Both the position numbers and the translations under genes were made by a program. From JAZOTM01 sp045657625 (GTDB lineage Bacteria; Bacillota; Clostridia; Lachnospirales; Lachnospiraceae), in the NCBI GenBank assembly GCA_045657625.1, contig JAZOTM010000013.1, forward strand, positions 108,222-172,221: 64,000 bases of DNA, written 5' to 3'. Shown one piece after another: positions 16,014-25,169 of the stretch (position 1 is its first letter; the number at the start of each line of letters is the position of its first letter). The notes beneath the pieces were generated by a model. The model saw nothing but the letters and a program-made list of their open reading frames with translations, was not told the DNA's origin and did not search any database.

Positions 16014-17011
16014 TTCATGTAGCGATTCACAAAATTCGCATACAAGGCTCTCCACTGCTGCACTGCGGTGCGATCATGGGCAAACATTGGGTTTTGCTCA
16101 TCCACACAGCCGCCAAAGCCGTGACCACCATCTATAAACTGATGCAATTCCAATGCCACCTTTTTCTCTCTTGCCTTTAAGGCAAATTCTGTCAAACGTT
16201 CCGGTGGAACTACATCATCATCAAAGGTACTACACAGGAACATGGGCGGATCCTGTTCCTGTACATTATTCAGGAAATCGTATTTCTCTGCCAACGCATT
16301 GTATCCGGCCTCATCGTTGTTGTACATGTCGCGTCCCGCTACCACAGCCATAATCTTGTCCTTTGTCATGGTAACTGCCGGATAAATCAAACCAATACTC
16401 TGTACCGATGCATCTATCGCATCAATTTCATCCGGTGCATATCCTTCATAAGAAATCGGCTGATTGCGGAAATGCATAGAAGTCACACCTGCCAAATTTC
16501 CGCCAGCGGAGAAACCTATAATACCAATTTTTTTCTCGTCAATGCCATATTCCTTTGCGTGAAAGCGCACATAACGAATGGCTCTCTGACAATCCAAAAA
16601 CATAATCGGATCCTTATAAGGATAAGAGCGATACCAGAGCACAAAGGCACTGATGCCTGCTTCATTCAAAAAAGCTGCGATGTCTCGGCCTTCTGCCTCC
16701 ATAGACTTTGTAAGATAAGCACCCCCCGGGCAAATGACAATGGCCTTATCACTTCCTTCTGCAATGTAAGGAACCAAAAAAGGTTCATCTTCATAGGTCA
16801 TTTTTGCCGGACCATGTTCGATTTCCTGACGATAAACCATGGTGTCATTTCCGGTCATATCTTCTACACGTGGTGTACTCTTATCCCAAATACCCGGATG
16901 ATTCACAAACATATCCTCCGGTGTATACTCTTCATGAATTTCCATCACATCTGTTTTACTTTTACTACTGTTTCCCGGGATTACATCTCCCCAAATCTTT
17001 AAAGTTTCCAT
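16010..17011 (-). CDS. Alpha/beta-hydrolase esterase, acetyl-xylan-esterase-like
   Basis: A 333-residue alpha/beta-hydrolase of the BD-FAE/Axe type. It shows the oxyanion motif VICPGGAY, nucleophile elbow GFSAGGN, acid DDDVVPP and histidine GGHGFGG. No signal peptide, so it acts in the cytoplasm and would remove acyl groups from imported glycosides. It is the last gene of the pgmB, GH43, MBL, esterase operon (36-base gap from the MBL gene). Family clear, substrate inferred from context. Confidence 0.8.
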   Translation of the reverse strand: METLKIWGDVIPGNSSKSKTDVMEIHEEYTPEDMFVNHPGIWDKSTPRVEDMTGNDTMVYRQEIEHGPAKMTYEDEPFLVPYIAEGSDKAIVICPGGAYLTKSMEAEGRDIAAFLNEAGISAFVLWYRSYPYKDPIMFLDCQRAIRYVRFHAKEYGIDEKKIGIIGFSAGGNLAGVTSMHFRNQPISYEGYAPDEIDAIDASVQSIGLIYPAVTMTKDKIMAVVAGRDMYNNDEAGYNALAEKYDFLNNVQEQDPPMFLCSTFDDDVVPPERLTEFALKAREKKVALELHQFIDGGHGFGGCVDEQNPMFAHDRTAVQQWRALYANFVNRYMN

Positions 17012-17047
17012 CCTTTTTTCCTCTTTCTTTTTTTCTAACGCCTACAT

Positions 17048-17920
17048 TTAACGTTTCTCGTCAATAACAATAGCGGCAAAACCCGGCTTTCCAAAATCAT
17101 CCATAGTCATACCATTGGATACACAGACTCGAATCTCCGGTAATTCCTGTTCTACTTCCAATATGGCAGCATGAAAAGGTTCTCCTTTTGCAAAATCTGC
17201 CTCAAACGCAGTCTTACGAAAAACCTTCAATTCTTCTGGCGACATTGGTACCGGATTATGTCCTCCATAGATTCTCTTTGGATTCAAAGCGATTACTTTA
17301 TCAATCCCTTCTATATAAGTTTTTCGATCTGTGGAATCCTGATCAAATAACCACAAGAAAAAACCATAAGCATCGCCAGAATAAAGCCATTCCTCTTCCC
17401 TATAATAAAAAGACATCCCTCCCTTTGTATGTCCAGGGGTACGTATAACTTCTACTGTAATACCACCTAAATCAAAGATCATCCCCTCTTCTAATTTCAA
17501 AAGTGTACCTTCCCTTTGACTCAAGTATTCTTTACAATCAAAATCTTCCGGTAAAATATTTCTGCAAAGATGAGTAAAATAATCTTCTTTATTTTGCATA
17601 TCATGAATCGTAAATTCCCTTTGCTTTTTGCTATTATGTCGTTTACACAATGCGAAATCTTCTTCTGCCAGATAAATCGGTTCTAAAAATTGTGCTGCTC
17701 CACAAGTATGATCTACATGACCATGCGTACATACAATCACAATCGGTTTGTCTGTAATATTTTTTACTGTTCCATATAAGTCCCCAATTCCATAAGTAGT
17801 ATCAATTAATAAGGCTTTTTCATCCCCCACAAGTAAATCACAAAAAACCGCTTCCTCACTACCAATACGATAAGCTCGCTCGCCTATTTGCTCCACTTTA
17901 TAAAAATCTTTTCGTTTCAT
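17048..17920 (-). CDS. MBL-fold metallohydrolase
   Basis: A 290-residue metallo-beta-lactamase-fold hydrolase with zinc motif CTHGHVDHT, PGHTKGG and SGDAYGFF. It resembles the hydrolase at 62970-63827 in the first half but has its own C-terminal 60 residues. It sits between GH43 and the esterase in a sugar operon, where an MBL hydrolase is unexpected; it may open a lactone or cleave an ester released from a glycoside. No signal peptide. Substrate unknown. Confidence 0.8.
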   Translation of the reverse strand: MKRKDFYKVEQIGERAYRIGSEEAVFCDLLVGDEKALLIDTTYGIGDLYGTVKNITDKPIVIVCTHGHVDHTCGAAQFLEPIYLAEEDFALCKRHNSKKQREFTIHDMQNKEDYFTHLCRNILPEDFDCKEYLSQREGTLLKLEEGMIFDLGGITVEVIRTPGHTKGGMSFYYREEEWLYSGDAYGFFLWLFDQDSTDRKTYIEGIDKVIALNPKRIYGGHNPVPMSPEELKVFRKTAFEADFAKGEPFHAAILEVEQELPEIRVCVSNGMTMDDFGKPGFAAIVIDEKR

Positions 17921-17950
17921 AGAACATACCCCACATCCTATTTCTAATGC

Positions 17951-19720
17951 CTAAAGTTTCTTAACTTCTCCTTCTGTAATGCCGCCTTCATTCCAAGCAT
18001 CCACGCGGAAATACATATCCTGGCCTCGAATCACTGCACCAATCTTTTGCTCCTTTTTTCCGATGACGGTATAACTGTGATACAGTTTCTCCGGCGTATA
18101 GCCCCAAGAAATCACATGCTGTACCTCTTTGTTTTCCGGCCAGGAAACCATAACATCCAAATCCGAAATCGGATGAATGGTATATTCTGTTTTTTCCGGT
18201 AATGGCATGTTCGATTTTCCAAATATACGAAATCCTGACATACACGCCGGACCATGGAATGGCATTTCCACAACTTCTATTTTTACATATCGAATCTGCC
18301 AACCCTGTTCTTCCACAAACAATTCATGCGGCAAATCCAGCTTTGTATTACTACGGTCTGCAAGAACGGTCCAATGCTCTTTATCGGTAGAGCCAAGCAA
18401 ACGATATCCGGTAACGTGACGACTATGGTCAATGGTTCTATCTTCTGAGAAATATGCATTTTCCGGGCAAACCACTTCCAATGCGTCATCCATAAAGTTC
18501 ACCTGAATCGCATGGACTGTCTTTTCTGCCCCCAAATCCACCACAGCGGTTGCTTCCTCGGTCTCCGCTTTCCATACCGTTTTGGCATTCTCGTCTGTCA
18601 AATTCTCTGCACCGGTGCCTCCGGAAACTTCTACGTTTTTTCCATATGACAGCAACATCCATTCCGGCTTTGTGAATGGTTCTGCGTCGAATCTTCTTGG
18701 CCAGTCGCCCAAATACTGATCACAATATAAATCCCCATCTTGATCAAATCCGGCTCTCCAAAGACCTAATCTACGCTCCATATCATGATTGTTACTGATA
18801 TGCATAGAAGATACATGCCAAAATCTTCCTTCTTGATCTTCCAAGGTGGAACCGTGTCCTGCACCGGTCATAAATCCACCCGGATGATAGGAATAGGGGT
18901 TATTCTTTGCAGGGGTAAAAGGCCCTAACGGGCTTTTTCCCACATATACACCATCATTATAAGTATTGGTCTCTGTGGCAGGTGAGGCATATTGCAAATA
19001 ATAAGTACCCTCGTGTTTTGTCATCCAAGCCCCTTCAATAAATGGGGCCGTACTGCTAATAAAGGCGCGCAAAAAGTCCTGTTTATCCTGCGGCAAATCA
19101 TGGTAATCCGTATACCCTTCAAACATATGAATCACCATATTTTGCATGCCTTCTTCAATCATTTCCGGTGTTTTCACATTATAATGATCCGGTCCAATTC
19201 GTTCAAATCCATGATCCGCGTCATTTCCAAAAATCAGTTCCTTTTTTTCTCCAAGAGGAAGCATGGTTTTTGGATCCAATTCACAACCATAAATGGGCGT
19301 CTGATTGGAACAACCCCAATAAAAATAAACGCGTCCGTCATCATCGATAAACAGATTCGGATCCCAAAATGGGAAAGTTCCCTTGATCACTTCGAATGGT
19401 CCATGCAACGGATCCTTCGTTCTGTAGAAATCACAATTTTCAAAACGTTTGGAAGCAGAAAAATACATGTAATCTCCCATTACACGTACATCCGGAGCAT
19501 AATCATAAATCGGAATTTCCGGACCAAGTTCATGATATTCCCAGTCCCTCAAATCCTTGCTTGTATAAAATCCACCGGCCATAGACGGGAATAAATAATA
19601 GAGTCCTTGAAACAAAATCAACGACGGGTCTGCCGCTTCTCGATTGGCATAATATTTCCCATTTCTCTCAAAAATCTGATATTGATAAGGTAAATTCATA
19701 GGATTACAAATATAGTTCAT
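17951..19720 (-). CDS. GH43-family glycosidase with F5/8 type C domain
   Basis: About 589 residues. The N-terminal five-bladed propeller contains the GH43 catalytic residues in order: base D in REAADPSLI, pKa modulator D in FWDPNLFIDDDG, and acid E in APFIEGAWMTKHEG. Around residues 370-500 a discoidin (F5/8C) module follows (DLGAEKTVHAIQVNFMDD to GWQIRYVKIEV), then a fibronectin-like end. Likely activity is beta-xylosidase or alpha-L-arabinofuranosidase. Start at ATG 19720 behind GAGGTGGAG; the in-frame codons upstream read into pgmB spacing. No signal peptide, so it works on imported substrates. Second gene of its operon. Confidence 0.85.
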   Translation of the reverse strand: MNYICNPMNLPYQYQIFERNGKYYANREAADPSLILFQGLYYLFPSMAGGFYTSKDLRDWEYHELGPEIPIYDYAPDVRVMGDYMYFSASKRFENCDFYRTKDPLHGPFEVIKGTFPFWDPNLFIDDDGRVYFYWGCSNQTPIYGCELDPKTMLPLGEKKELIFGNDADHGFERIGPDHYNVKTPEMIEEGMQNMVIHMFEGYTDYHDLPQDKQDFLRAFISSTAPFIEGAWMTKHEGTYYLQYASPATETNTYNDGVYVGKSPLGPFTPAKNNPYSYHPGGFMTGAGHGSTLEDQEGRFWHVSSMHISNNHDMERRLGLWRAGFDQDGDLYCDQYLGDWPRRFDAEPFTKPEWMLLSYGKNVEVSGGTGAENLTDENAKTVWKAETEEATAVVDLGAEKTVHAIQVNFMDDALEVVCPENAYFSEDRTIDHSRHVTGYRLLGSTDKEHWTVLADRSNTKLDLPHELFVEEQGWQIRYVKIEVVEMPFHGPACMSGFRIFGKSNMPLPEKTEYTIHPISDLDVMVSWPENKEVQHVISWGYTPEKLYHSYTVIGKKEQKIGAVIRGQDMYFRVDAWNEGGITEGEVKKL

Positions 19721-19735
19721 ACTCCACCTCACTTT

Positions 19736-20365
19736 TTAAAAAATCAATAACTCTTTTAATGACTGTATTGGACAATCGGTTTTTTCATAAGTTGCAGCTT
19801 CTCCAATACCAAACGCACGCATACCGGCCGCCTTCGCTGCGTCAATTCCGGCCTTCGCATCCTCGATTACACTACACTCCTTTGGATCTGCCCCAAGAAA
19901 TTCTGCTGCTTTTAAGAATACTTCCGGATCCGGTTTGCTTTTTGTAATATCTGTTCCATCTGCTATTTTATCAAAAGCATCCATCATCTGTACTTTTTCC
20001 AAAATCAATTTTGTGTTTTTCGAAGAGGAACCTATGGCTAATTTATCCCCTTGTTTTCTCAAGGTTGCCAGTGTTTCTCGTACCTCTGTGCTAACATCTG
20101 CAGGTGTCATTTCCTGTAAATAGGTACGATAAAGATTATTTTTTTGCTCCATCAGTTCTTGCTTCTTCTCTTGAGAAAGAGGTTCTCCTTCGTATCGCTC
20201 CAAAATAATTTCCAAACTATCTGCTCTACTTACTCCACGCAAACGATTATTTATTGTTTCATCAAAATAGATTCCCATAGAATCTGCCATTGCTTTCCAT
20301 GCCAAGTAATGATAATGATCGGTAGACAAAATCACACCGTCTAAATCAAAAATCCAATATTTCAT
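19736..20365 (-). CDS. pgmB: Beta-phosphoglucomutase-like HAD phosphatase
   Basis: A 209-residue HAD-superfamily protein with FDLDGVILSTDHYHYLAWKA, where both aspartates and the cap-domain residues of beta-phosphoglucomutases are present, plus GSSSKN (motif II) and KPDPEVFLKAA with IEDAKAG. It would interconvert beta-glucose-1-phosphate and glucose-6-phosphate. It is the first gene of the operon with GH43, MBL and esterase, behind the CGACAT-type operators, and divergent from the AraC gene. No glycoside phosphorylase is seen in the window, so its role here is unclear. Confidence 0.8.
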   Translation of the reverse strand: MKYWIFDLDGVILSTDHYHYLAWKAMADSMGIYFDETINNRLRGVSRADSLEIILERYEGEPLSQEKKQELMEQKNNLYRTYLQEMTPADVSTEVRETLATLRKQGDKLAIGSSSKNTKLILEKVQMMDAFDKIADGTDITKSKPDPEVFLKAAEFLGADPKECSVIEDAKAGIDAAKAAGMRAFGIGEAATYEKTDCPIQSLKELLIF

Positions 20366-20450
20366 AGTATCTCCTACTTTCCTTCTTATTAACCATTTTC
20401 ATTGTAAGAGAGGGGGTTCCAAATACCCATGTTATATTTTCATAGAAACC

Positions 20451-20490
20451 CGACATATTTTTCTCATGAATTTTATGTGAAAAAATGTCG
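20451..20490. promoter_or_regulatory. Inverted pair of CGACATWTTTTC operator motifs
   Basis: CGACATATTTTTC (20451-20463, plus) faces GAAAAAATGTCG (20479-20490, the same motif on the minus strand). They lie between divergent pgmB and AraC genes, and the second copy sits where the -35 of the AraC promoter (TATAAT at 20510-20515) should be. Related copies occur before four other units in this region. Confidence 0.55.
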
Positions 20491-20538
20491 CATTTGGTAT
20501 GAAATAAGTTATAATATCGCTATATGCGGAGGTAAAAT

Positions 20539-21663
20539 ATGATAGGATATACCACTTATGGAAAATTTCAAAATGAGATGAATACCTATTTCAAGAAGAC
20601 CGGAAATCGCCTTCAATTTATGGAAATGATATGGCGTATGCAAGAGCACGGGCTCATGGATGATACTCCTAGTCCGGTACGTGTGCCGGAAAATATTTTG
20701 GACATGAGCGACGAAGAATTTGACGCTTTTATTGACAGTGTCCCCATTCAAGTATTTCCCCATGCCACCAACACGACAGAGGTATCTGAAGAAAAAATGA
20801 TTCCGCGCTTTTACGATGTATACACAATCAGACATCCACGTTTTACCAGACATTGCATGCATCGTCACAATTATTTTGAAATCAACTTTGTCATCAAAGG
20901 ACAGGGAAATTTTTACTTTGAGCAAGAAGTGCATACCATGAAGGAAGGCGAAGTATGCATTGTCGCTCCGGGTTCTACCCACGACTTTGTCATTGAAGAC
21001 GAAACCTCCATCGTATACACCATTTGTATTCGAAAAAGCACCTTTGATACCACCTTTTCTTCCTTGATGCGTCATCAAGATTTGGTATCCAGCTTTTTCC
21101 GTCAAATTTTAAAAGATAACGAGCGTTCCAACTACCTCATGCTCTTTACGGGAAATAATAAAGAATGTCGTATTTATTTAAGAAAATTGATTTTAGAAAC
21201 AGAAAATGCAGATGAATACAGCAACGCCTGCAGCGTCAATCTTATTCATTTGTTTTTCACGAACTTGTTGCGAAATTACAGTAAAACCATTGCCTTTTAC
21301 AATTACGAAATCGGCACGGACTTCTCCTTGGTTTTACAATATATCCAGCACAACTATCAAAATATCACGCTGTCTTCCCTGGCAGAATTTTTCCATTACA
21401 GCGAACCGCACTTATGCACGCTTATCAAGCAAAATACCGGGGAAAACTTCACGGATTTAATCAAACGTCTGCGTATGAAAGATGCCGTGGATTATTTGAT
21501 TAATACCGATGTGAAAATCAACGAAATCGCAGAACAAATCGGATACAATTCCTCCGATCATTTTTCTCGTGTTTTCCGTCAAACCTATTCCTGCTCTCCT
21601 GCAGAATATCGAAAACAACACAAGAAAGAAAATGCATTTATTCCATTCAAATCGGTGGAGTAA
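20539..21663 (+). CDS. AraC-family regulator with cupin sensor
   Basis: A 374-residue regulator. After about 90 unusual N-terminal residues comes a cupin sensor (HCMHRHNYFEINFVIKGQGN, with EGEVCIVAPGSTHDF) and, in the last 100 residues, a double helix-turn-helix (ITLSSLAEFFHYSEPHLCTL; INEIAEQIGYNSSDHFSRVF) ending in SCSPAEYRK. Such proteins activate adjacent sugar genes when a sugar is bound. It faces the pgmB operon across paired CGACAT motifs and has GGAGG before its ATG. Paralogous to the AraC protein at 35130. Confidence 0.88.
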   Translation: MIGYTTYGKFQNEMNTYFKKTGNRLQFMEMIWRMQEHGLMDDTPSPVRVPENILDMSDEEFDAFIDSVPIQVFPHATNTTEVSEEKMIPRFYDVYTIRHPRFTRHCMHRHNYFEINFVIKGQGNFYFEQEVHTMKEGEVCIVAPGSTHDFVIEDETSIVYTICIRKSTFDTTFSSLMRHQDLVSSFFRQILKDNERSNYLMLFTGNNKECRIYLRKLILETENADEYSNACSVNLIHLFFTNLLRNYSKTIAFYNYEIGTDFSLVLQYIQHNYQNITLSSLAEFFHYSEPHLCTLIKQNTGENFTDLIKRLRMKDAVDYLINTDVKINEIAEQIGYNSSDHFSRVFRQTYSCSPAEYRKQHKKENAFIPFKSVE

Positions 21664-21670
21664 ATAAAAT

Positions 21671-21747
21671 AAAAATCCACGAACTCAAAATTGAGCTCGT
21701 GGATTTTTAAATGTTTGCGGAACTTTTCACTTCGTCGAAAGTTCCGC
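21671..21747. terminator. Bidirectional terminator plus second hairpin between AraC and GH3 genes
   Basis: AAAAATCCACGA pairs with TCGTGGATTTTT (21671-21708), flanked by T-runs on both strands, serving the convergent genes. A second stem, GCGGAACTTT / AAAGTTCCGC (21717-21747), follows the GH3 stop on the minus strand and lacks its own T-run. Confidence 0.8.
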
Positions 21748-21757
21748 CCCGACTCTA

Positions 21758-23476
21758 TTAAAATTTGCTACCCCATACGTTGCAGAATGGATCGATTGGA
21801 TTCACCCCTTTAAATTCAGAACGACCCATTATTTTTTCCATCACTGCTTCACACACTTCTTTCGTAGGTGTGTAAGCATTGATAAAGGTCTTTACCATTG
21901 GTGCATCCACCAAATGATATGGATTTGCCAGTGAAATAAACATGGTTGGAATATCCTGTAAAAACCATGGTGCATCTGCTGCCATGAGATGACACCAATC
22001 AATTCGTCTTACCGATTGATTGCTCGCCGTGTCTAAGCATGCTACGTAAATCGCCAAATCAAATTTACTCTTGGCGTCCTTTACGCCACCCTCAAACATT
22101 TCGAAAAAGTCCGGTTTTGCATAATCATATAGACTGACTTCAAAACCTTCCTGTTCCAACATGGATTTGAATTTTCCAACTTCACTTTCTCCATCTTTAA
22201 AACCTCCATCATTTCTATCCTCTAACAAATACAAACGAACTCTTTTGGTTTTTTCCGGAGAAATCGGCAACAACTTCTGGGTATCTTTCACCAAAGTCAC
22301 AGCCTGGTCTGCACATTCTTTTGTCCATGTTTCATGTTCTTCACAATGGATATCCGCCAGTGCTTCCGGTCCCGGTACTAAGGTACCCGCTTGTTTTTTC
22401 GCCGGTAAATCCATAGCTGCTTTCATAGCCAACACACGAACAATCGCTTCCTCTAAGCGTTCCTCAGTCAATCGGCCATCTTGCAAAGCATTGCGAATAA
22501 ACTGATAATCTTCTCGAATATCTTTGTTGAATAAAATCATGTCGCAACCAGCCATAATACACGCCGGAAGAGCATCCTCACGCTTCATAGATACATTGAA
22601 TCCAATCATCGGTGTGGCATCCGTCACAATGACTCCATTGAATCCCAACTTTTTACGAAGCAAGCCCTGTAACAATTCCGGAGATAGGGTTGCCGGTAAA
22701 ATATCTTCGTCCTTTAAATCCGGATTGAAATATTTGCTATATGCCGGTTGCATAATATGACCGACCATAACAGATAACACCCCTGCATTGACTACTTCCT
22801 GCCAGATTTCTCCATAGCTGCTGTCATATTCCTCCACAGACAGGCTATTTACAGAAGGCAACAAATGCTGATCTCGAAAGTCCACCCCATCTCCCGGGAA
22901 ATGTTTACATGCCGCAGCTACGCCATGAGCGTCCAATCCGCGTAACTGCTCTTTTACCATGGTGATAACGGTCTCTTTTCGATCCCCAAAGGTTCTGACA
23001 TTCATAATCGGATTCATATAGTTTTTGTCCAAATCGCAAATCGGTGCAAAGGACCAATTGCAACCTACGGCTGCTGCCTCTTTTCCGGAAATGTATCCCA
23101 AGCGATATGCCTGTTCTTCGTTGCCGGTTGCAGCGATTCCCATGGGTCTGGAAAAATAAGTTCCATCACTGGCAATTCCCACCCCACCGGATTCTAAATT
23201 TGCTGCTGTTAAAAGCGGTATTTTGGAAGCATCTTGAAAAGCACGATGTAAAGACTGAATGGTCTCTGCCGGCATCGGGCGATATAACACACCTGCCGGG
23301 TGAAACGTTTCCACAAAGTCCTGAATTTTTTCCGGTTCTGTTTCTCCGGAAATCGGGCAAAAAATCTGACCGATTTTCTCCTCCTCTGTCATCTGTGCTA
23401 AGGTTTCTTTTACCCATTCTATTTTTTCTTCACTCAAGCAAAATGGCTTTTCTTTCAGTAAATTCCAATCACGCAT
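21758..23476 (-). CDS. GH3-family glycosidase, NagZ-like
   Basis: A 572-residue GH3 enzyme. The barrel holds the KHFPGDGVDFRDQHLLP loop, where NagZ-type beta-N-acetylhexosaminidases carry their Asp-His acid/base pair, and the nucleophile D in GVIVTDATPM. A second Rossmann-like domain follows from about residue 390. NagZ-like GH3 enzymes remove GlcNAc or related sugars, sometimes phosphorolytically. Cytoplasmic, no signal peptide. It starts 14 bases after the GPH symporter stop with AGGAG, so transporter and enzyme are co-expressed. Exact sugar unknown. Confidence 0.85.
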   Translation of the reverse strand: MRDWNLLKEKPFCLSEEKIEWVKETLAQMTEEEKIGQIFCPISGETEPEKIQDFVETFHPAGVLYRPMPAETIQSLHRAFQDASKIPLLTAANLESGGVGIASDGTYFSRPMGIAATGNEEQAYRLGYISGKEAAAVGCNWSFAPICDLDKNYMNPIMNVRTFGDRKETVITMVKEQLRGLDAHGVAAACKHFPGDGVDFRDQHLLPSVNSLSVEEYDSSYGEIWQEVVNAGVLSVMVGHIMQPAYSKYFNPDLKDEDILPATLSPELLQGLLRKKLGFNGVIVTDATPMIGFNVSMKREDALPACIMAGCDMILFNKDIREDYQFIRNALQDGRLTEERLEEAIVRVLAMKAAMDLPAKKQAGTLVPGPEALADIHCEEHETWTKECADQAVTLVKDTQKLLPISPEKTKRVRLYLLEDRNDGGFKDGESEVGKFKSMLEQEGFEVSLYDYAKPDFFEMFEGGVKDAKSKFDLAIYVACLDTASNQSVRRIDWCHLMAADAPWFLQDIPTMFISLANPYHLVDAPMVKTFINAYTPTKEVCEAVMEKIMGRSEFKGVNPIDPFCNVWGSKF

Positions 23477-23490
23477 TTTTAATACTCCTG

Positions 23491-24933
23491 TTATGAAGCA
23501 GGTTCTGCATCTACTTCCATGTTTTTTGTTTCCGCATCTACGGATGCATCATTTTCTTCTAACTGCGCTTTGTACGCATCAATTTCTTTTTTGTATTTCT
23601 TAATCGGTCCAAATACTACACAAAGCAATAAGATGATACCGGTTAATGATGGAGCACCAAACTTAATGAAGTTCAATGCAAACATTGCTGATTCCGGCTG
23701 TCCGCCAATAGCACCAGCTACATATCCGGATGCTGCAAGAACTGCTAAAATTCCGGAAGAAGTAACTGTATTTCCACACTTCTGAGCAAATCCTTTGATA
23801 GAAGAAATCAAACCATTTGCAGATGTGCCTTCTTTATACATAATAAAGTCGATGGTATCGTTTACCAAAATGTTTACTAATGCGTTCTGCATAGCTCCTG
23901 TTACAGATGAGATGAAGGTTAATACGCAAAGTAATACGAAACTTGTCTTTCCGAAGAAGAACAAAATCACATAAAGAACAATTGTGGTTCCCTGTGAGAA
24001 TAATAATGCTTTTTCACCGGTTTTGAAGATTTTCAAAACGATTGGCATTGCTACAACCATGGAAATCAAAGCACCGATGGAAATAACACCCATGTATGTA
24101 CTGATCAAATCAGGTCTTTCATAGTAGTACATCATATAGTAAACGGAAGATGAGAACATCAAACCATATCCCATAGAAGCAACTACCCAAGCGATCATGT
24201 ATGGATAAACTTCTTTATGCTTTAACACCGTCTTTAAGCCTTTGAACGGATGTTTCTGAGGCTCTGTTAAGTATCTTTCCTGTCCCTTGGATGTTTTGAA
24301 CAATCCCCAGAAAGAGATGAAGGAAAGTGCACCACAAATCAACATAAATGGAACATATCCATTGGAAAATCCAAGTCCGTTGAAGAATGCGGTGATGTTG
24401 TTGGTAAAGGTATTACCAATTGTAAATGCTGCTGCACATGCGCCAGCACCCATGGTAATAATTTTATTACGTTCTGCATCTTTCTTAACTGCTGCAGGAA
24501 GAATTGCCATCTGTGGCATGGTGTACATGGTAACTGTCATTCCCCAGCCGATATACATCACACAAATATAAACTGCTTTTGCTGTTGTGCTGGTGAATCC
24601 CCAGTCAACCCATACCATAGTAGCAAAGAAAGTAAGTAAAATCGGTGCTACTACAAAGTAGGGGCGATAACGTCCCCATTTGGAATGTGTGCTATCTGCG
24701 ATAACACCCATCATTGGATCGTTAATGGCATCCCATAAAGTTGCAATAAACATAATCAAGGAACATGTTGCTGCCGGGATGGCTAATGTATCCGTCATAT
24801 AAACGGAAAGGTAACTGGCAAGTACAGCCGCAATCATCATGGCACCACCATTTACAGATGTGGCATGAAACCATTTGAATGCTGTGCTTACTTCTGACGT
24901 TTGAGTGGAACTACTTGCATTATTTTTCCCCAT
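23491..24933 (-). CDS. GPH-family glycoside/pentoside/hexuronide:cation symporter
   Basis: A 480-residue MFS protein with about 12 helices. GPH marks include the loop after helix 2, WDAINDPMMGVIADSTHSKW followed by GRYRPYF, and the basic central cytoplasmic loop. It should import a small glycoside with Na+ or H+. The C-terminus is a hydrophilic, acidic tail. It precedes GH3 in one operon and is preceded by two CGACAT motifs. A paralogue lies at 33660-34986. Confidence 0.9.
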   Translation of the reverse strand: MGKNNASSSTQTSEVSTAFKWFHATSVNGGAMMIAAVLASYLSVYMTDTLAIPAATCSLIMFIATLWDAINDPMMGVIADSTHSKWGRYRPYFVVAPILLTFFATMVWVDWGFTSTTAKAVYICVMYIGWGMTVTMYTMPQMAILPAAVKKDAERNKIITMGAGACAAAFTIGNTFTNNITAFFNGLGFSNGYVPFMLICGALSFISFWGLFKTSKGQERYLTEPQKHPFKGLKTVLKHKEVYPYMIAWVVASMGYGLMFSSSVYYMMYYYERPDLISTYMGVISIGALISMVVAMPIVLKIFKTGEKALLFSQGTTIVLYVILFFFGKTSFVLLCVLTFISSVTGAMQNALVNILVNDTIDFIMYKEGTSANGLISSIKGFAQKCGNTVTSSGILAVLAASGYVAGAIGGQPESAMFALNFIKFGAPSLTGIILLLCVVFGPIKKYKKEIDAYKAQLEENDASVDAETKNMEVDAEPAS

Positions 24934-25094
24934 TTTTCATTTCTCCTTTTCTGGTATCTTCGGCCCTTCCTAAATTGCTGCTTTTGAATCCTAACTCCCC
25001 AAGGCTTCAGGCTTTCGATACGTTTGTTTTCATTGGATGACATTATAGTAGCAAAGGACCTTCGGGCTCTCCATGTAAAAAATTTACAGATTTC

Positions 25095-25157
25095 CGACAT
25101 TTTTTCATATAGGGTCAAAAAACCAGATATTTCTTTCGATAGAACCGACATTTTTTA
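25095..25157. promoter_or_regulatory. Two direct CGACATTTTTT motifs before the GPH-GH3 operon
   Basis: CGACATTTTTTC (25095-25106) and CGACATTTTTTA (25146-25157) lie in the 236-base space between the GH2 stop and the symporter start, 51 bases apart and in the same orientation. The space holds no gene that I can support. Confidence 0.55.
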
Positions 25158-25169
25158 AGCCTGTTATTC

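Noticed and set aside
19736..20365. Sugar phosphorylase pathway implied by pgmB
   Set aside because: No phosphorylase was recognised in the window, and the neighbouring glycosidases carry hydrolytic motifs, so the pathway is not claimed.
24888..25151. Basic 87-residue minus-strand frame across the GPH symporter start
   Set aside because: It overlaps the symporter start and the two operator motifs, has no ribosome site and resembles no protein.
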